Shown here: positions 16,785-23,907 of the stretch, piece by piece
Layout: every line of letters starts with the position of its first letter
How positions within the stretch are numbered: position 1 is the first letter of the stretch
Source of the DNA: an uncultured bacterium
GTDB taxonomy: Bacteria > Planctomycetota > UBA1135 > GCA-002686595
Length of the DNA stretch: 64,000 bases
Assembly (NCBI GenBank): GCA_938083085.1
Contig: CALLKX010000052.1
Location: 62,001-126,000, forward strand
Direction: 5' to 3'
Notes under the pieces: generated by a model
The model's input: only the letters and a program-made list of their open reading frames with translations
Databases searched by the model: none
Told to the model about the DNA's origin: nothing
Position numbers and translations under genes: made by a program

Positions 16785-17231
16785 TCAGCCCTGGAGCTTC
16801 AGGGCCAGCTGGTCCAGATCGACCCCTTCGAGGTCGGACGGCGTGATGCGCCCCATGTGTTCGAAGCGCTTGCGCTCCTCCGACGAGGTCATCTCGGCGA
16901 TCGACCCCACGGGGAGGCGCTTGGGGAAGCGCTTGACCCTGCCGGCGGTCCGGACCACCTCGGCCAGGTTCTCGGGGAGGCCTTCGGGGAGGCTCTCACG
17001 GCGCTGGAGGGCGCGGCGGGCCCGCTTGCAGACCTCGAGCGTGCTGGACAGGTTCGTGCGGATCTTGATCAGGCGATCCATGTCCGGGTCCGGCCCGTCC
17101 AGAGACCGCTTCACCTTGGCGCTCGCGACCTCGAGCACCGCGATCAGGGTGTTGAGCTTGCGCATGAGACGCTCCCGGTACTCGGGGGACTCGAGATCAG
17201 TTTCCTTGAAGGGCTCGTCGGACATCGTCAT
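16785..17231 (-). CDS. Small helical protein, unknown
   Basis: A charged, predicted all-helical protein of 148 residues if the ATG at 17231 is used (MTMSDEP; an alternative ATG lies 6 bp downstream). The middle (RLMRKLNTLIAVLEVASAKVKRSL...LIKIRTNLSSTLEVCKRARRAL) has heptad-like spacing and could be a coiled coil. No signal peptide, membrane segment or known motif is visible. The composition and the leucine-rich C-terminus suggest a cytosolic partner protein. It stands alone between the MBOAT gene and the RseB-like gene, all on the minus strand. Function unknown. Confidence 0.62.
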   Translation of the reverse strand: MTMSDEPFKETDLESPEYRERLMRKLNTLIAVLEVASAKVKRSLDGPDPDMDRLIKIRTNLSSTLEVCKRARRALQRRESLPEGLPENLAEVVRTAGRVKRFPKRLPVGSIAEMTSSEERKRFEHMGRITPSDLEGVDLDQLALKLQG

Positions 17232-17426
17232 CGGGGTCGGGAGGGCTCGGTGCGAACGGGACCATTCCCGACGCACACAAATCTACCCCGCCCCTGGGCA
17301 GACGTCGTGAGACCGTCACGCGGGGCCAAGATTCCCTGCCGGGCCCCGCTCATGCCCCGATCCGAGAACCACACAGCAGGCCGGCACGACCCACGCCCAT
17401 GGGGCGCAGGACACGGCGGCGGAGGG

Positions 17427-18458
17427 TCAAAAGGCGGACTGCACGACGCTGGCGAGGGCGTCCACCTTGACGCGGCCCGCGACGACGAAGCGAGTCCCGG
17501 CGAACTCTCCGAAGCCCACCTCCCAGTTCCCCAGGGACACCACCCGCAGATCACCCGGTGCGGTGCTGGCGATGGACGGCGAGACCGCGTGGGCGAAGCT
17601 CAGAGTCTGGAGGCCATCGGAGGCCATGAGGCGCACCCAGGACCCAGACTGCAGGATCGACGAGCTGCTCAGGGACGGGAGGTTCGGGATGGTCAAGAGC
17701 TCACCGCCGATCAGTTCGTACCCGGTGGGGAAGACGTCAGGGACGAAGACCTCGGCGCCGACCTGGGCAGAGAGCGCCGAGTTCAGGTCGAGGGTCTGGG
17801 CGGCGAAGGAGCGCTCCCGCAGGTTGAGGTTGCTCACGTCACCGCCGTAGACGAACGTCTCGAAGACCGACTCCACGATGGGTTGCTGAAACTCGTCGAA
17901 CTCACGCCAGGCCAGCACAAAGCCCGTCGTGGGGTCGATGTCGGCCTCGAAGTGCCCGGGGGAACCGTTGGCGCCGACGAAGCGCACGAACTCGACCCGC
18001 TCGCAGGGGATCCCCGCGACGGGAGGCGGGGTGGGGAGCAGATTGATCGAGTAGTTGGCGCAGGCCTTCTGGAGGCTCCACAACCGGAAGTCGCGCATCT
18101 GCCACTGGAAGCGCGCGGCGTTCTCGTGCACGAGGGGGAACGAGATGGGGTCTGCGTCGGGCAGGAGCGAGACCGCGTCGAGCAGCTCGATGGCGAACCG
18201 TCCGGTGCCGTCGGCGCCCACGTCTTCGAGCACCTCCATCACGCTCTGGCCCTGAACCAGCCGGAACCGACGAGTGCCGCGGAACGCTGTGTTGTCCTTC
18301 GCCCGACCAACCAGGTCCAGGTACGGCGGGAGAGAGCCGCTGGATGATTCGGAGGTCGCCGGGGCCCCCTCTCCACCAGCGCCCTGGGGATCCACGCCGC
18401 ACGCCGCGAGCCCGAGGGTCGCGAGCCCGAGCGCCAGGATGATGCTCGAGCCCCTCAC
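17427..18458 (-). CDS. RseB/MucB-like lipoprotein in sigma-factor operon
   Basis: A 343-residue lipoprotein: the signal peptide ends in the lipobox GLAAC, with cysteine at about residue 20. The body splits into an N-terminal LolA-like beta region (about 45-215) and a C-terminal domain (about 225-343). The C-terminal domain reads GYELIGG, then VRLMASDGLQTLSFAHA, then TRFVVAGRVKVDALASVVQ. This follows the MucB/RseB C-terminal pattern, in which a DGL-x-x-x-S strand is followed by a short G-x-V strand. In Proteobacteria RseB binds the anti-sigma factor and blocks its proteolysis until envelope stress. Overlap by 4 bp with the anti-sigma gene and the nearby ECF sigma gene support the same role here. 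The family match is by eye only. Confidence 0.68.
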   Translation of the reverse strand: MRGSSIILALGLATLGLAACGVDPQGAGGEGAPATSESSSGSLPPYLDLVGRAKDNTAFRGTRRFRLVQGQSVMEVLEDVGADGTGRFAIELLDAVSLLPDADPISFPLVHENAARFQWQMRDFRLWSLQKACANYSINLLPTPPPVAGIPCERVEFVRFVGANGSPGHFEADIDPTTGFVLAWREFDEFQQPIVESVFETFVYGGDVSNLNLRERSFAAQTLDLNSALSAQVGAEVFVPDVFPTGYELIGGELLTIPNLPSLSSSSILQSGSWVRLMASDGLQTLSFAHAVSPSIASTAPGDLRVVSLGNWEVGFGEFAGTRFVVAGRVKVDALASVVQSAF

Positions 18459-19219
18459 CGCGCCTCCCCCAGATACTCACCGGTCAACGAGCCAAGGAAG
18501 GCACGGTCCAGCGCCGAGGCGCTCACCGACTCGAGCGACTCGACCCGGATGATTCGAAGACTAGGTCCACCTGAGCCGGAGTCGGAGCCGGAGTCGGACG
18601 GCGTCGCGACCAGTCGCACGGCGACGAGTACGAGAGCCGCGGCGGAAGAGAAGATCGCAAACCGGCGGACACGCCCGCCCAGGAGGGAGGCCACGGCGAG
18701 GCCAGAGTCCTCTTCCAGCACTCGAGCATCCAGCTCCTCGGGAGCCGGCTTGCGATCGAGGCGGCCTGCCATGCTTCGGACCATGCCCTCCGCCGGGGCA
18801 GCCACCCGCTCCTCGACCAGCCGCCCGAGGACCGCGGGGGCCTGGACGCCTTCGAGGTTCTCCTCGACCCTTGCCTCTACCATGGGATCGAGCGCGCCTG
18901 GAGCGGCCTCGGCACCCAGCCCGGCCACGAGACCGACCGCTCGGTCTTGCCGGAAGCCCGCCTCGAGGCTCGCGACCACCCGGCCCTCCAGCTCAGCCGG
19001 AGCCCGCAGGCCATGCAGCGAACGAAGCGCCTTCAGGTGCCCCTTGGCAGACGCCAGGGCACGAAGTTGCTCCTCGCTCGGCGCCTCCCCATCAACGAGG
19101 AGCGCACGGGCCCCACTGCTCGGGGCCTCCTCGCCGGCTGTGGCGAAGACTTCACCGAGCCACGCCTCAGGCAGCGTGGGATCGAGGCGATCGTCTTGAG
19201 GATCGGATGCGGAGGACAT
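18455..19219 (-). CDS. Transmembrane anti-sigma factor (RseA-like position)
   Basis: A 254-residue protein with an acidic cytosolic N-terminal region and a single membrane helix (FAIFSSAAALVLVAVRLVA, about 188-206). After that comes a Ser/Gly/Asp-rich linker (SDSGSDSGSGG) and a short periplasmic tail. The cytosolic part contains four imperfect copies of an AP-x-x-L-x-x-RV-x-x-x-L pattern (APAELEGRVVASL, ALDPMVEARVEENL, APAVLGRLVEERV, APEELDARVLEE). There is no zinc-type HxxxCxxC motif. Position directly after an ECF sigma gene (46-bp gap) and ATGA overlap with the RseB-like gene make anti-sigma function the best inference. The sequence itself is not a clear match to a known anti-sigma family. 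Confidence 0.7.
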   Translation of the reverse strand: MSSASDPQDDRLDPTLPEAWLGEVFATAGEEAPSSGARALLVDGEAPSEEQLRALASAKGHLKALRSLHGLRAPAELEGRVVASLEAGFRQDRAVGLVAGLGAEAAPGALDPMVEARVEENLEGVQAPAVLGRLVEERVAAPAEGMVRSMAGRLDRKPAPEELDARVLEEDSGLAVASLLGGRVRRFAIFSSAAALVLVAVRLVATPSDSGSDSGSGGPSLRIIRVESLESVSASALDRAFLGSLTGEYLGEAR

Positions 19220-19265
19220 GGAGGTGGATGCTGGGCAGGAACAGGATCGGCAGGTCTGGCAGTCG

Positions 19266-19898
19266 TCAGCGACCTTCTTCGTGAATGAAGTGGCGGTCGA
19301 CGATGGGAGTGAGCTCCCGGTCCAGGGCAGCGTGGGCGCGAGAGAGTCGGGACTTGACGGTCCCCAGTGAGATCGTGAGCGTCTCGGCGATCTCGTCGTA
19401 GCTCAGGCTCTCGAGGTACCTGAGGACGATGATCGTGCGCATCTTCGGGGAGAGCCTGTCGATGGACCGCTGGATGTCTTGCTCGAGCTCATGGCGGGAT
19501 GCGAAGTCGGTCGGAGCCTCGGTCCGCTCGTCCTCCACGTCGAACGAGCCGCCCTCGCGGTCCAGCGGAGCCTGCAGCGCCTCGAGCGAGGTCACGGACC
19601 TGGCGGCAGCGCGGCGCTTGATATCGATGCTGGCGTTCACCGCGATCCGGTAGACCCAGCTCGAGAAGCGGGACTCGAAGCGGAAGGCACTGATCTTCCG
19701 ATGAACGATGCCGAAGGTCTCCTGTGAGGCGTCCAGAGCGTCGGTCGCGTTACCAGTGACCCGGTAACAGACGTTGTAGACCCGGTCCTTGTAGAGCTCG
19801 TAGACCTGCCGGAAGGCGCCTCCAAATCCCTCTCCCAACGAGCGCTGGCACTCGAGGATCAGATCGCGGTCGGGGTCGGTCTTGAGGGGTCCAGGCAT
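19266..19898 (-). CDS. ECF RNA polymerase sigma factor (RpoE-like)
   Basis: A 210-residue sigma-70 family ECF factor. Region 2 covers about 25-95, including ALDASQETFGIVHRKISAF and FSSWVYRIAVNASIDIKRR for -10 recognition and melting. A linker of about 50 residues follows, then region 4 (RLSPKMRTIIVLRYLESLSYDEIAETL and GTVKSRLSRAHAAL), the helix-turn-helix for the -35 element. Length is normal. The track ORF extends to 20183, but homology starts just after the ATG at 19898. A GGAACC-N18-TCTAAT element directly upstream looks like a promoter this type of factor would read itself. It heads a cluster with the anti-sigma and RseB-like genes. Confidence 0.94.
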   Translation of the reverse strand: MPGPLKTDPDRDLILECQRSLGEGFGGAFRQVYELYKDRVYNVCYRVTGNATDALDASQETFGIVHRKISAFRFESRFSSWVYRIAVNASIDIKRRAAARSVTSLEALQAPLDREGGSFDVEDERTEAPTDFASRHELEQDIQRSIDRLSPKMRTIIVLRYLESLSYDEIAETLTISLGTVKSRLSRAHAALDRELTPIVDRHFIHEEGR

Positions 19899-20231
19899 GG
19901 GGGAACGTTGATTAGACGATGATGAGAGGGATCCGGTTCCCGATGGATGGACTCCTTCCTGCTCGATTTCGGCATTGGGACCCTCTCCGACACCAATCGA
20001 CGGGAGGGGGACACTACGACGCCCCTCGGACGCCGGCAGGCGGTCCCAATACAGGTCGCAGTCCGGTGCTGGCCGGATGAAGATGCCGCCGGACCAAGGA
20101 ACCTTCCCGTCATCGAAGGGAGCGTCCAGGGAAGCAGCCCAGGACCTGTGCCCCCGGGCCGGACGGCGAGGGACCCGGCACACGTGGTTGGGGAAGGTCG
20201 AACCTTCCCGGGGAGGCGGCGCGGGGGACGA
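19899..20231. other. Intergenic region upstream of ECF sigma gene
   Basis: The gap runs 333 bp, between the sigma factor start and the end of the calcium-binding-repeat gene, both on the minus strand. Apart from the candidate ECF promoter at 19911-19940 I see no gene. The open frame that continues upstream of the sigma start in the ORF track lacks family homology. Confidence 0.5.
19911..19940 (-). promoter_or_regulatory. Candidate ECF-type promoter of the sigma operon
   Basis: On the minus strand GGAACCG (19940-19934) is followed after 17 bp by TCTAAT (19916-19911). This resembles the GGAACTT-N16/17-TCTGA class read by RpoE-type sigma factors, and fits autoregulation. Only 12 bp separate the -10 element from the ATG at 19898, so the transcript leader would be about 6-7 nt, almost leaderless. 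Confidence 0.45.
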
Positions 20232-21230
20232 TCAGCCGCCGATCAGCGCGATGGGGTCGATCGTCTCGTAGGTCGATCCCAGCGCTGAGCTGCAGTTGGA
20301 CACACAGAAGGTGTCCCACCCCTGAAGGCAATCGGCCTCGATCACCTGGTGGAGCATGATGGGGCCGTTCCCACCCACCACGGCGGATCGCTGGAAGCAA
20401 ATTGAGCCGGGCACCCAGCTCCCAGGAATGCTCGGCGAGGAGCTCCCAGGGATCGGCTGGCGGACGCTTCCGCCGCCCTGAGACGCCTGCAGTTGGACCT
20501 GCGCGGCGCTGAAGCGCTGCATGAGGAGGATGCCCTCGACGCTCGAGATGTCGACCTTCGCTGAGGCGGTGTAGCTCTGAGAGACGGCGTTGCCCGCGGC
20601 AAGGAAGAACGTGACCTGGTCAGCCACCTCGATGAACGAGGGGTGGACGGGCAACTCGATGGAGATGAGCTGTCCGCCGGCAGAGGCGGGGATCGTGGAG
20701 TACGTCATGTACGACGCAAACCGAGCCATGGGGACGGTGGACACCTGCCCTCCGCGAAGCGCCCCGAGCCGGACAAAGGAGTCCCCGACGTCCTCGGAGG
20801 GCTCGTAGACCAGCATGACCAGCTGGAGCGCGCTCCCTTCACCGCGGGCGGTGAGGTTGGCGCTGACCCCGGCGCCGTCGGGGGTGGAGTACAGGTCGCG
20901 CGGATCGGACTGCCGAGCGACCTCCTCGCCATCCCCAAAACCATCCTCGTCGGAATCCGCGACGAACGGGAAGGTTCCCAGGAGGAGCTCCTGGGCATCG
21001 GTCAGGCCGTCCGAGTCAAAGTCGGGGCTGCCGACCCCGGCGCTGAGCTCCAGCACCGGATCACCGGCCTCATCCACCGGGCCAAGGACGTCACCGACGG
21101 TAGACAGCAACAGGGCGCCCGCGCCGAGGGAGACGACGGGGACCAACCAGCGGGAGCAGGCCCCGAAGCGCCCTGTCGGGGCCTCGTTGGCGGGCTGGCT
21201 GAGAGCCTGGAGGTTGTTGTCGTGATCCAT
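20232..21230 (-). CDS. Membrane-anchored protein with thrombospondin-3-type Ca2+ repeats
   Basis: The 332-residue product has a 36-residue N-terminal tail, then one hydrophobic segment (WLVPVVSLGAGALLLSTVGDVL) that could be a long signal or an anchor. Next come two calcium-loop repeats, DFDSDGLTDAQELLLGT and ADSDEDGFGDGEEVARQSDP, of the thrombospondin type 3/dockerin-like DxDxDG kind. The remainder is beta-rich with no enzyme motif and ends with several cysteines (CFQRS, DCLQGWDTFCVSNCSS). It is probably an exported, Ca2+-stabilised surface protein. The ATG at 21230 is preferred to the track start. It lies upstream of the sigma cluster on the same strand, with 333 bp between. Function unknown. 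Confidence 0.68.
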   Translation of the reverse strand: MDHDNNLQALSQPANEAPTGRFGACSRWLVPVVSLGAGALLLSTVGDVLGPVDEAGDPVLELSAGVGSPDFDSDGLTDAQELLLGTFPFVADSDEDGFGDGEEVARQSDPRDLYSTPDGAGVSANLTARGEGSALQLVMLVYEPSEDVGDSFVRLGALRGGQVSTVPMARFASYMTYSTIPASAGGQLISIELPVHPSFIEVADQVTFFLAAGNAVSQSYTASAKVDISSVEGILLMQRFSAAQVQLQASQGGGSVRQPIPGSSSPSIPGSWVPGSICFQRSAVVGGNGPIMLHQVIEADCLQGWDTFCVSNCSSALGSTYETIDPIALIGG

Positions 21231-21319
21231 AAGAAAGCCAGATGGAGCCCGCCGGGGGGCGAGCGCCACAGGAGGAATAGCCCCCCTTCCCGGACAGGAT
21301 ACGGCAACGTTTTGTTTTT

Positions 21320-21341
21320 TGAGGGCCCATGGCAGCCCTCA
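21320..21341. repeat. Inverted repeat next to an A/T tract
   Basis: TGAGGGC (21320-21326) and GCCCTCA (21335-21341) form a perfect 7-bp stem with an 8-nt loop (CCATGGCA). A TTTTGTTTTTT run lies immediately before it on the plus strand. On neither strand does a T-run follow the stem, so it is not a standard terminator. It lies upstream of the minus-strand gene starting at 21230, where the A-tract could act as an UP-like element. Confidence 0.4.
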
Positions 21342-21453
21342 GGGGCCCAAACGGGGGTAATCCAGCGGTGACTACACGACGGAAGTCCCTTTCAGGGTGG
21401 GTGGCGGTGGCGCGATGAGCCCCACGGGCGCTAAGCTTCCGCCCCCAAATCGG

Positions 21454-21530
21454 GCGCCCGTAGCTCAGCTGGATAGAGCGTTCGCCTCCGGAGCGAAAGG
21501 TCACAGGTTCGAATCCTGTCGGGCGTACCA
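21454..21530 (+). tRNA. tRNA-Arg (anticodon CCG)
   Basis: A complete cloverleaf of 77 nt with an encoded CCA end. The acceptor arm is GCGCCCG paired with CGGGCGT (the outermost pair is G-U). The D-stem is GCTC/GAGC, the anticodon stem TTCGC/GCGAA around the loop CTCCGGA, which reads anticodon CCG, and the T-arm is ACAGG-TTCGAAT-CCTGT. It reads the CGG arginine codon. It lies between the divergent Ca2+-repeat gene and the convergent SGNH gene. No obvious T-rich terminator follows. Confidence 0.97.
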
Positions 21531-21602
21531 CCCCTCCCCCCCCCACGCGGTCTCCCCTCCACGGAGCGGTCGAGACGACTGGCGGGTCGGAGCCGGGGGA
21601 TC

Positions 21603-22898
21603 TCAGCGTGAGCCGCCGGGCGCGCCACCGGGAATGCCAGCGGGAATGCCAGCGGCGCCCGGCCGGAGCCGCTCGCTGACCTCCTCACGCTGAAGCAACT
21701 CCGCGGACACCTGCGCCGCGCCCGCCCGTTGCCCCGCCGCGTTCCAGTGGATGTCGGTCCCCCCCACCCACAGGCCAGCGCCGCCGTTCTCGAACACCGC
21801 AGTCAGGTCAGTGGAACGCCCACCGGCGCGAGAGACGGCGGCCACCAGCTCGCTCACAAGACGCCCCGACGCGTGGTCCGGGAAGCGACCTGGATCGACC
21901 TGGATCCCGAAGCCCGGGCAGGCGTCCACGGCCGACGGCACGACCACGAAGTGCAGCGGCACGCCGCGGGCCGCGGCCAACTCGACCATGGCGCGCAGGA
22001 CCTCGGTCATGAGCGCCAACTTCATCCGTACGCCAGGCGCGAGGGGCCTGATGGCGACGTCGGCGTCATACACGTCCTCGAACAGCGAGACGACCTCGAG
22101 GTCGTTCCTCACAAAGAACTCATCGGACTGAGCCGCGAGGGCCGCGAGGTACAGGTCCATGGTCCCGGCGGGAACCGAATCCACTGGCCGTCGATCCGGT
22201 GCCTCTCTCCAGAAGCGCACGAGGCGCTCGACGCCGAGGCCGCTCGCCCGCTCGGCGCGGCGCGCGAACTCGTCCGCGAGGCGAGCCCCAAGCCTCGGCT
22301 TGCAGCGGACCAGCGCGCCGTCTCCCCCGAGACGGAAGAGCTTGTTGCGCGCGAGGTCCCCCACGTCGTTGTGGGCACAGAGGACGCACACGATGAGGTC
22401 CGGCGCCACCTCGTCGATCTCGCGTTGCAGGAGCAGCAAAGACTGATCGGGGCCGTAGCCCGAGCGGCCCGCGTTGATCCCCTCAATAGCACAGCCCAGC
22501 TGCCGATCCAGGTCGTCCGCCAGCAGGCGAACGAAGGTGTTCTCCAGCGGCACGTTCTCGGCCATCACGAACGAGTCCCCAAGGACCAGCACGCGGCGGG
22601 CCCCTTGCCCCCCCTGCTCGCCGTCTCCACGAAACCCGTCGCCGCCGACCTCCACCAGCACCCGCGCGTGATCCCCCTCTCCCAGACGGGAGGGCTCCAT
22701 GGGCTGGATCCGGCGCGAACCGGGGATGGTGTCGTGGAGGAGCTCAGGATCGAGCTGATAGACCTGACCGAGCACCGGGAAGAAGCGGTCCACGGACAGC
22801 TCGATCCCCAGCAGGGTCAGCGCCACCGCGGTGACCGAGAGCAGGACGCGGCTCCCCAAGCGGCCCCCCTTGGCCGGACTCTCTTCGCCAGATATCAC
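21603..22898 (-). CDS. Membrane-anchored SGNH-family hydrolase
   Basis: A 431-residue protein with one N-terminal membrane helix (VLLSVTAVALTLLGIEL). It is followed by an SGNH fold: block I VLVLGDSFVMAEN with the nucleophile serine, a glycine/asparagine block INAGRSGYGPDQS, an asparagine in CAHNDVGD, and the late TDIHWNAAGQ with catalytic Asp and His. Related proteins remove or transfer acyl groups on envelope polysaccharides. The C-terminus ends in a short Gly/Pro/Ala repeat (GIPAGIPGGAPGG), encoded by a small direct repeat. Its start overlaps the upstream aldo/keto reductase stop by 4 bp (ATGA). The substrate is unknown. Confidence 0.85.
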   Translation of the reverse strand: MISGEESPAKGGRLGSRVLLSVTAVALTLLGIELSVDRFFPVLGQVYQLDPELLHDTIPGSRRIQPMEPSRLGEGDHARVLVEVGGDGFRGDGEQGGQGARRVLVLGDSFVMAENVPLENTFVRLLADDLDRQLGCAIEGINAGRSGYGPDQSLLLLQREIDEVAPDLIVCVLCAHNDVGDLARNKLFRLGGDGALVRCKPRLGARLADEFARRAERASGLGVERLVRFWREAPDRRPVDSVPAGTMDLYLAALAAQSDEFFVRNDLEVVSLFEDVYDADVAIRPLAPGVRMKLALMTEVLRAMVELAAARGVPLHFVVVPSAVDACPGFGIQVDPGRFPDHASGRLVSELVAAVSRAGGRSTDLTAVFENGGAGLWVGGTDIHWNAAGQRAGAAQVSAELLQREEVSERLRPGAAGIPAGIPGGAPGGSR

Positions 22899-23830
22899 GC
22901 CGGGAACAGCTCCTCGACCCGCTGCGCCAGCTCGTCATCCAGGCGGACCTCGGCGGCCTGGAGGTTCGACTCGACCTGCGCTGTGGAGGTCGCGCCGGTG
23001 ATCACGCTGGTGATCGCGTCGTTCCGCAAGATCCAGGCGAGCGCGAGCTGCGCGGGGGAGAGCTCGGCCTCGTGGGCCAGCGCACTGAACGCCCGTAGGC
23101 GGTCTTGGACGTCACCCCCGAGCTTGTCGTCCAACCACCGGGTCTCTGCGCCCCGGCTGCCGGGCGGGACTCCGTTGTCGTACTTGCCGGTGAGCAGCCC
23201 GCCGGCGAGGGGGCTCCAGACCACGAGGCCCATGCCAAGGCGCCGGGCCGCCGGGAGGACGGAGGCCTCGATCCCGCGTTCGAGCAGGCTGTACTGCGGC
23301 TGCTCCACCAGCGGCGGATAGAACCCGCGCCGGTCGCACAGGTCGTGGGCGCCATCCAGTAACTCGGCCGGCCAAACGCTCGTGCCCCAGTAGTGCACCT
23401 TGCCGCGGTGCACCAGGTCGTCCATCGCTCGCACCGTCTCCTCGAGGGGCGTCTCCGGATCAGGGCGATGGCAGAAGTACAGGTCGAGGTAGTCCGTCCC
23501 GAGCCTGCGCAGGGAGGCCTCGCAGCTCTCGATGATGTGCTTGCGCGACAGGCCGCGCTGGTTGGGACCGTCGCCCATGCGGCCGAACACCTTGGAGGAG
23601 AGGACGAGGGAGGTCCGATCAAGCCCCTGAATAGCGGCCCCCGCGACCTCCTCCGCCGCGCCCGCCGAGTAGACATCGGCCAGGTCGATGAAGTTCACGC
23701 CGCCGTCTACCGCGCAGCGCAGGATCCTGGAGGAGTCCTCGGATCCGACGCTGCCGCCCAGGGTGAGCCACCCGCCGATCGAGACGCTGCTGATCTTGAG
23801 GCCGGTTCGGCCCATCTTCCGGTAGTTCAT
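22895..23830 (-). CDS. Aldo/keto reductase (YghZ/Kv-beta-like)
   Basis: A 311-residue NADPH-dependent oxidoreductase with a TIM-barrel fold. MGRTGLKISSVSIGG is the typical first strand, FIDLADVYSAG supplies the catalytic Asp and Tyr, LSSKVFG the lysine and YFCHRPD the histidine, so the tetrad is complete. The NADPH-binding region (LAWILRNDAITSVITGATSTAQVESNL) lies at the C-terminal side. The AE-type spacing and GMGLVVWSPLAGGLLTGKY resemble the voltage-gated K+ channel beta-subunit-like branch. The ATG at 23830 gives the family N-terminus; the track start is 18 bp upstream. It is coupled to the SGNH hydrolase gene and diverges from the MntR-like gene. Confidence 0.94.
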   Translation of the reverse strand: MNYRKMGRTGLKISSVSIGGWLTLGGSVGSEDSSRILRCAVDGGVNFIDLADVYSAGAAEEVAGAAIQGLDRTSLVLSSKVFGRMGDGPNQRGLSRKHIIESCEASLRRLGTDYLDLYFCHRPDPETPLEETVRAMDDLVHRGKVHYWGTSVWPAELLDGAHDLCDRRGFYPPLVEQPQYSLLERGIEASVLPAARRLGMGLVVWSPLAGGLLTGKYDNGVPPGSRGAETRWLDDKLGGDVQDRLRAFSALAHEAELSPAQLALAWILRNDAITSVITGATSTAQVESNLQAAEVRLDDELAQRVEELFPA

Positions 23831-23907
23831 CGCTCGCTCACCTGCCATGAAGACGGTACACGACGGGACGCCATGCGGGACGCTCCGTCGGCTAGGCTCA
23901 TGCCGCC

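Noticed and set aside
18274-19284. Plus-strand ORFs over the sigma/anti-sigma region
   Set aside because: Ser/Arg/Pro-rich shadows of the minus-strand operon.
21319-21341. Rho-independent terminator near the tRNA
   Set aside because: The T-run precedes the stem on the plus strand and becomes an A-run after it on the minus strand, so the geometry is wrong.
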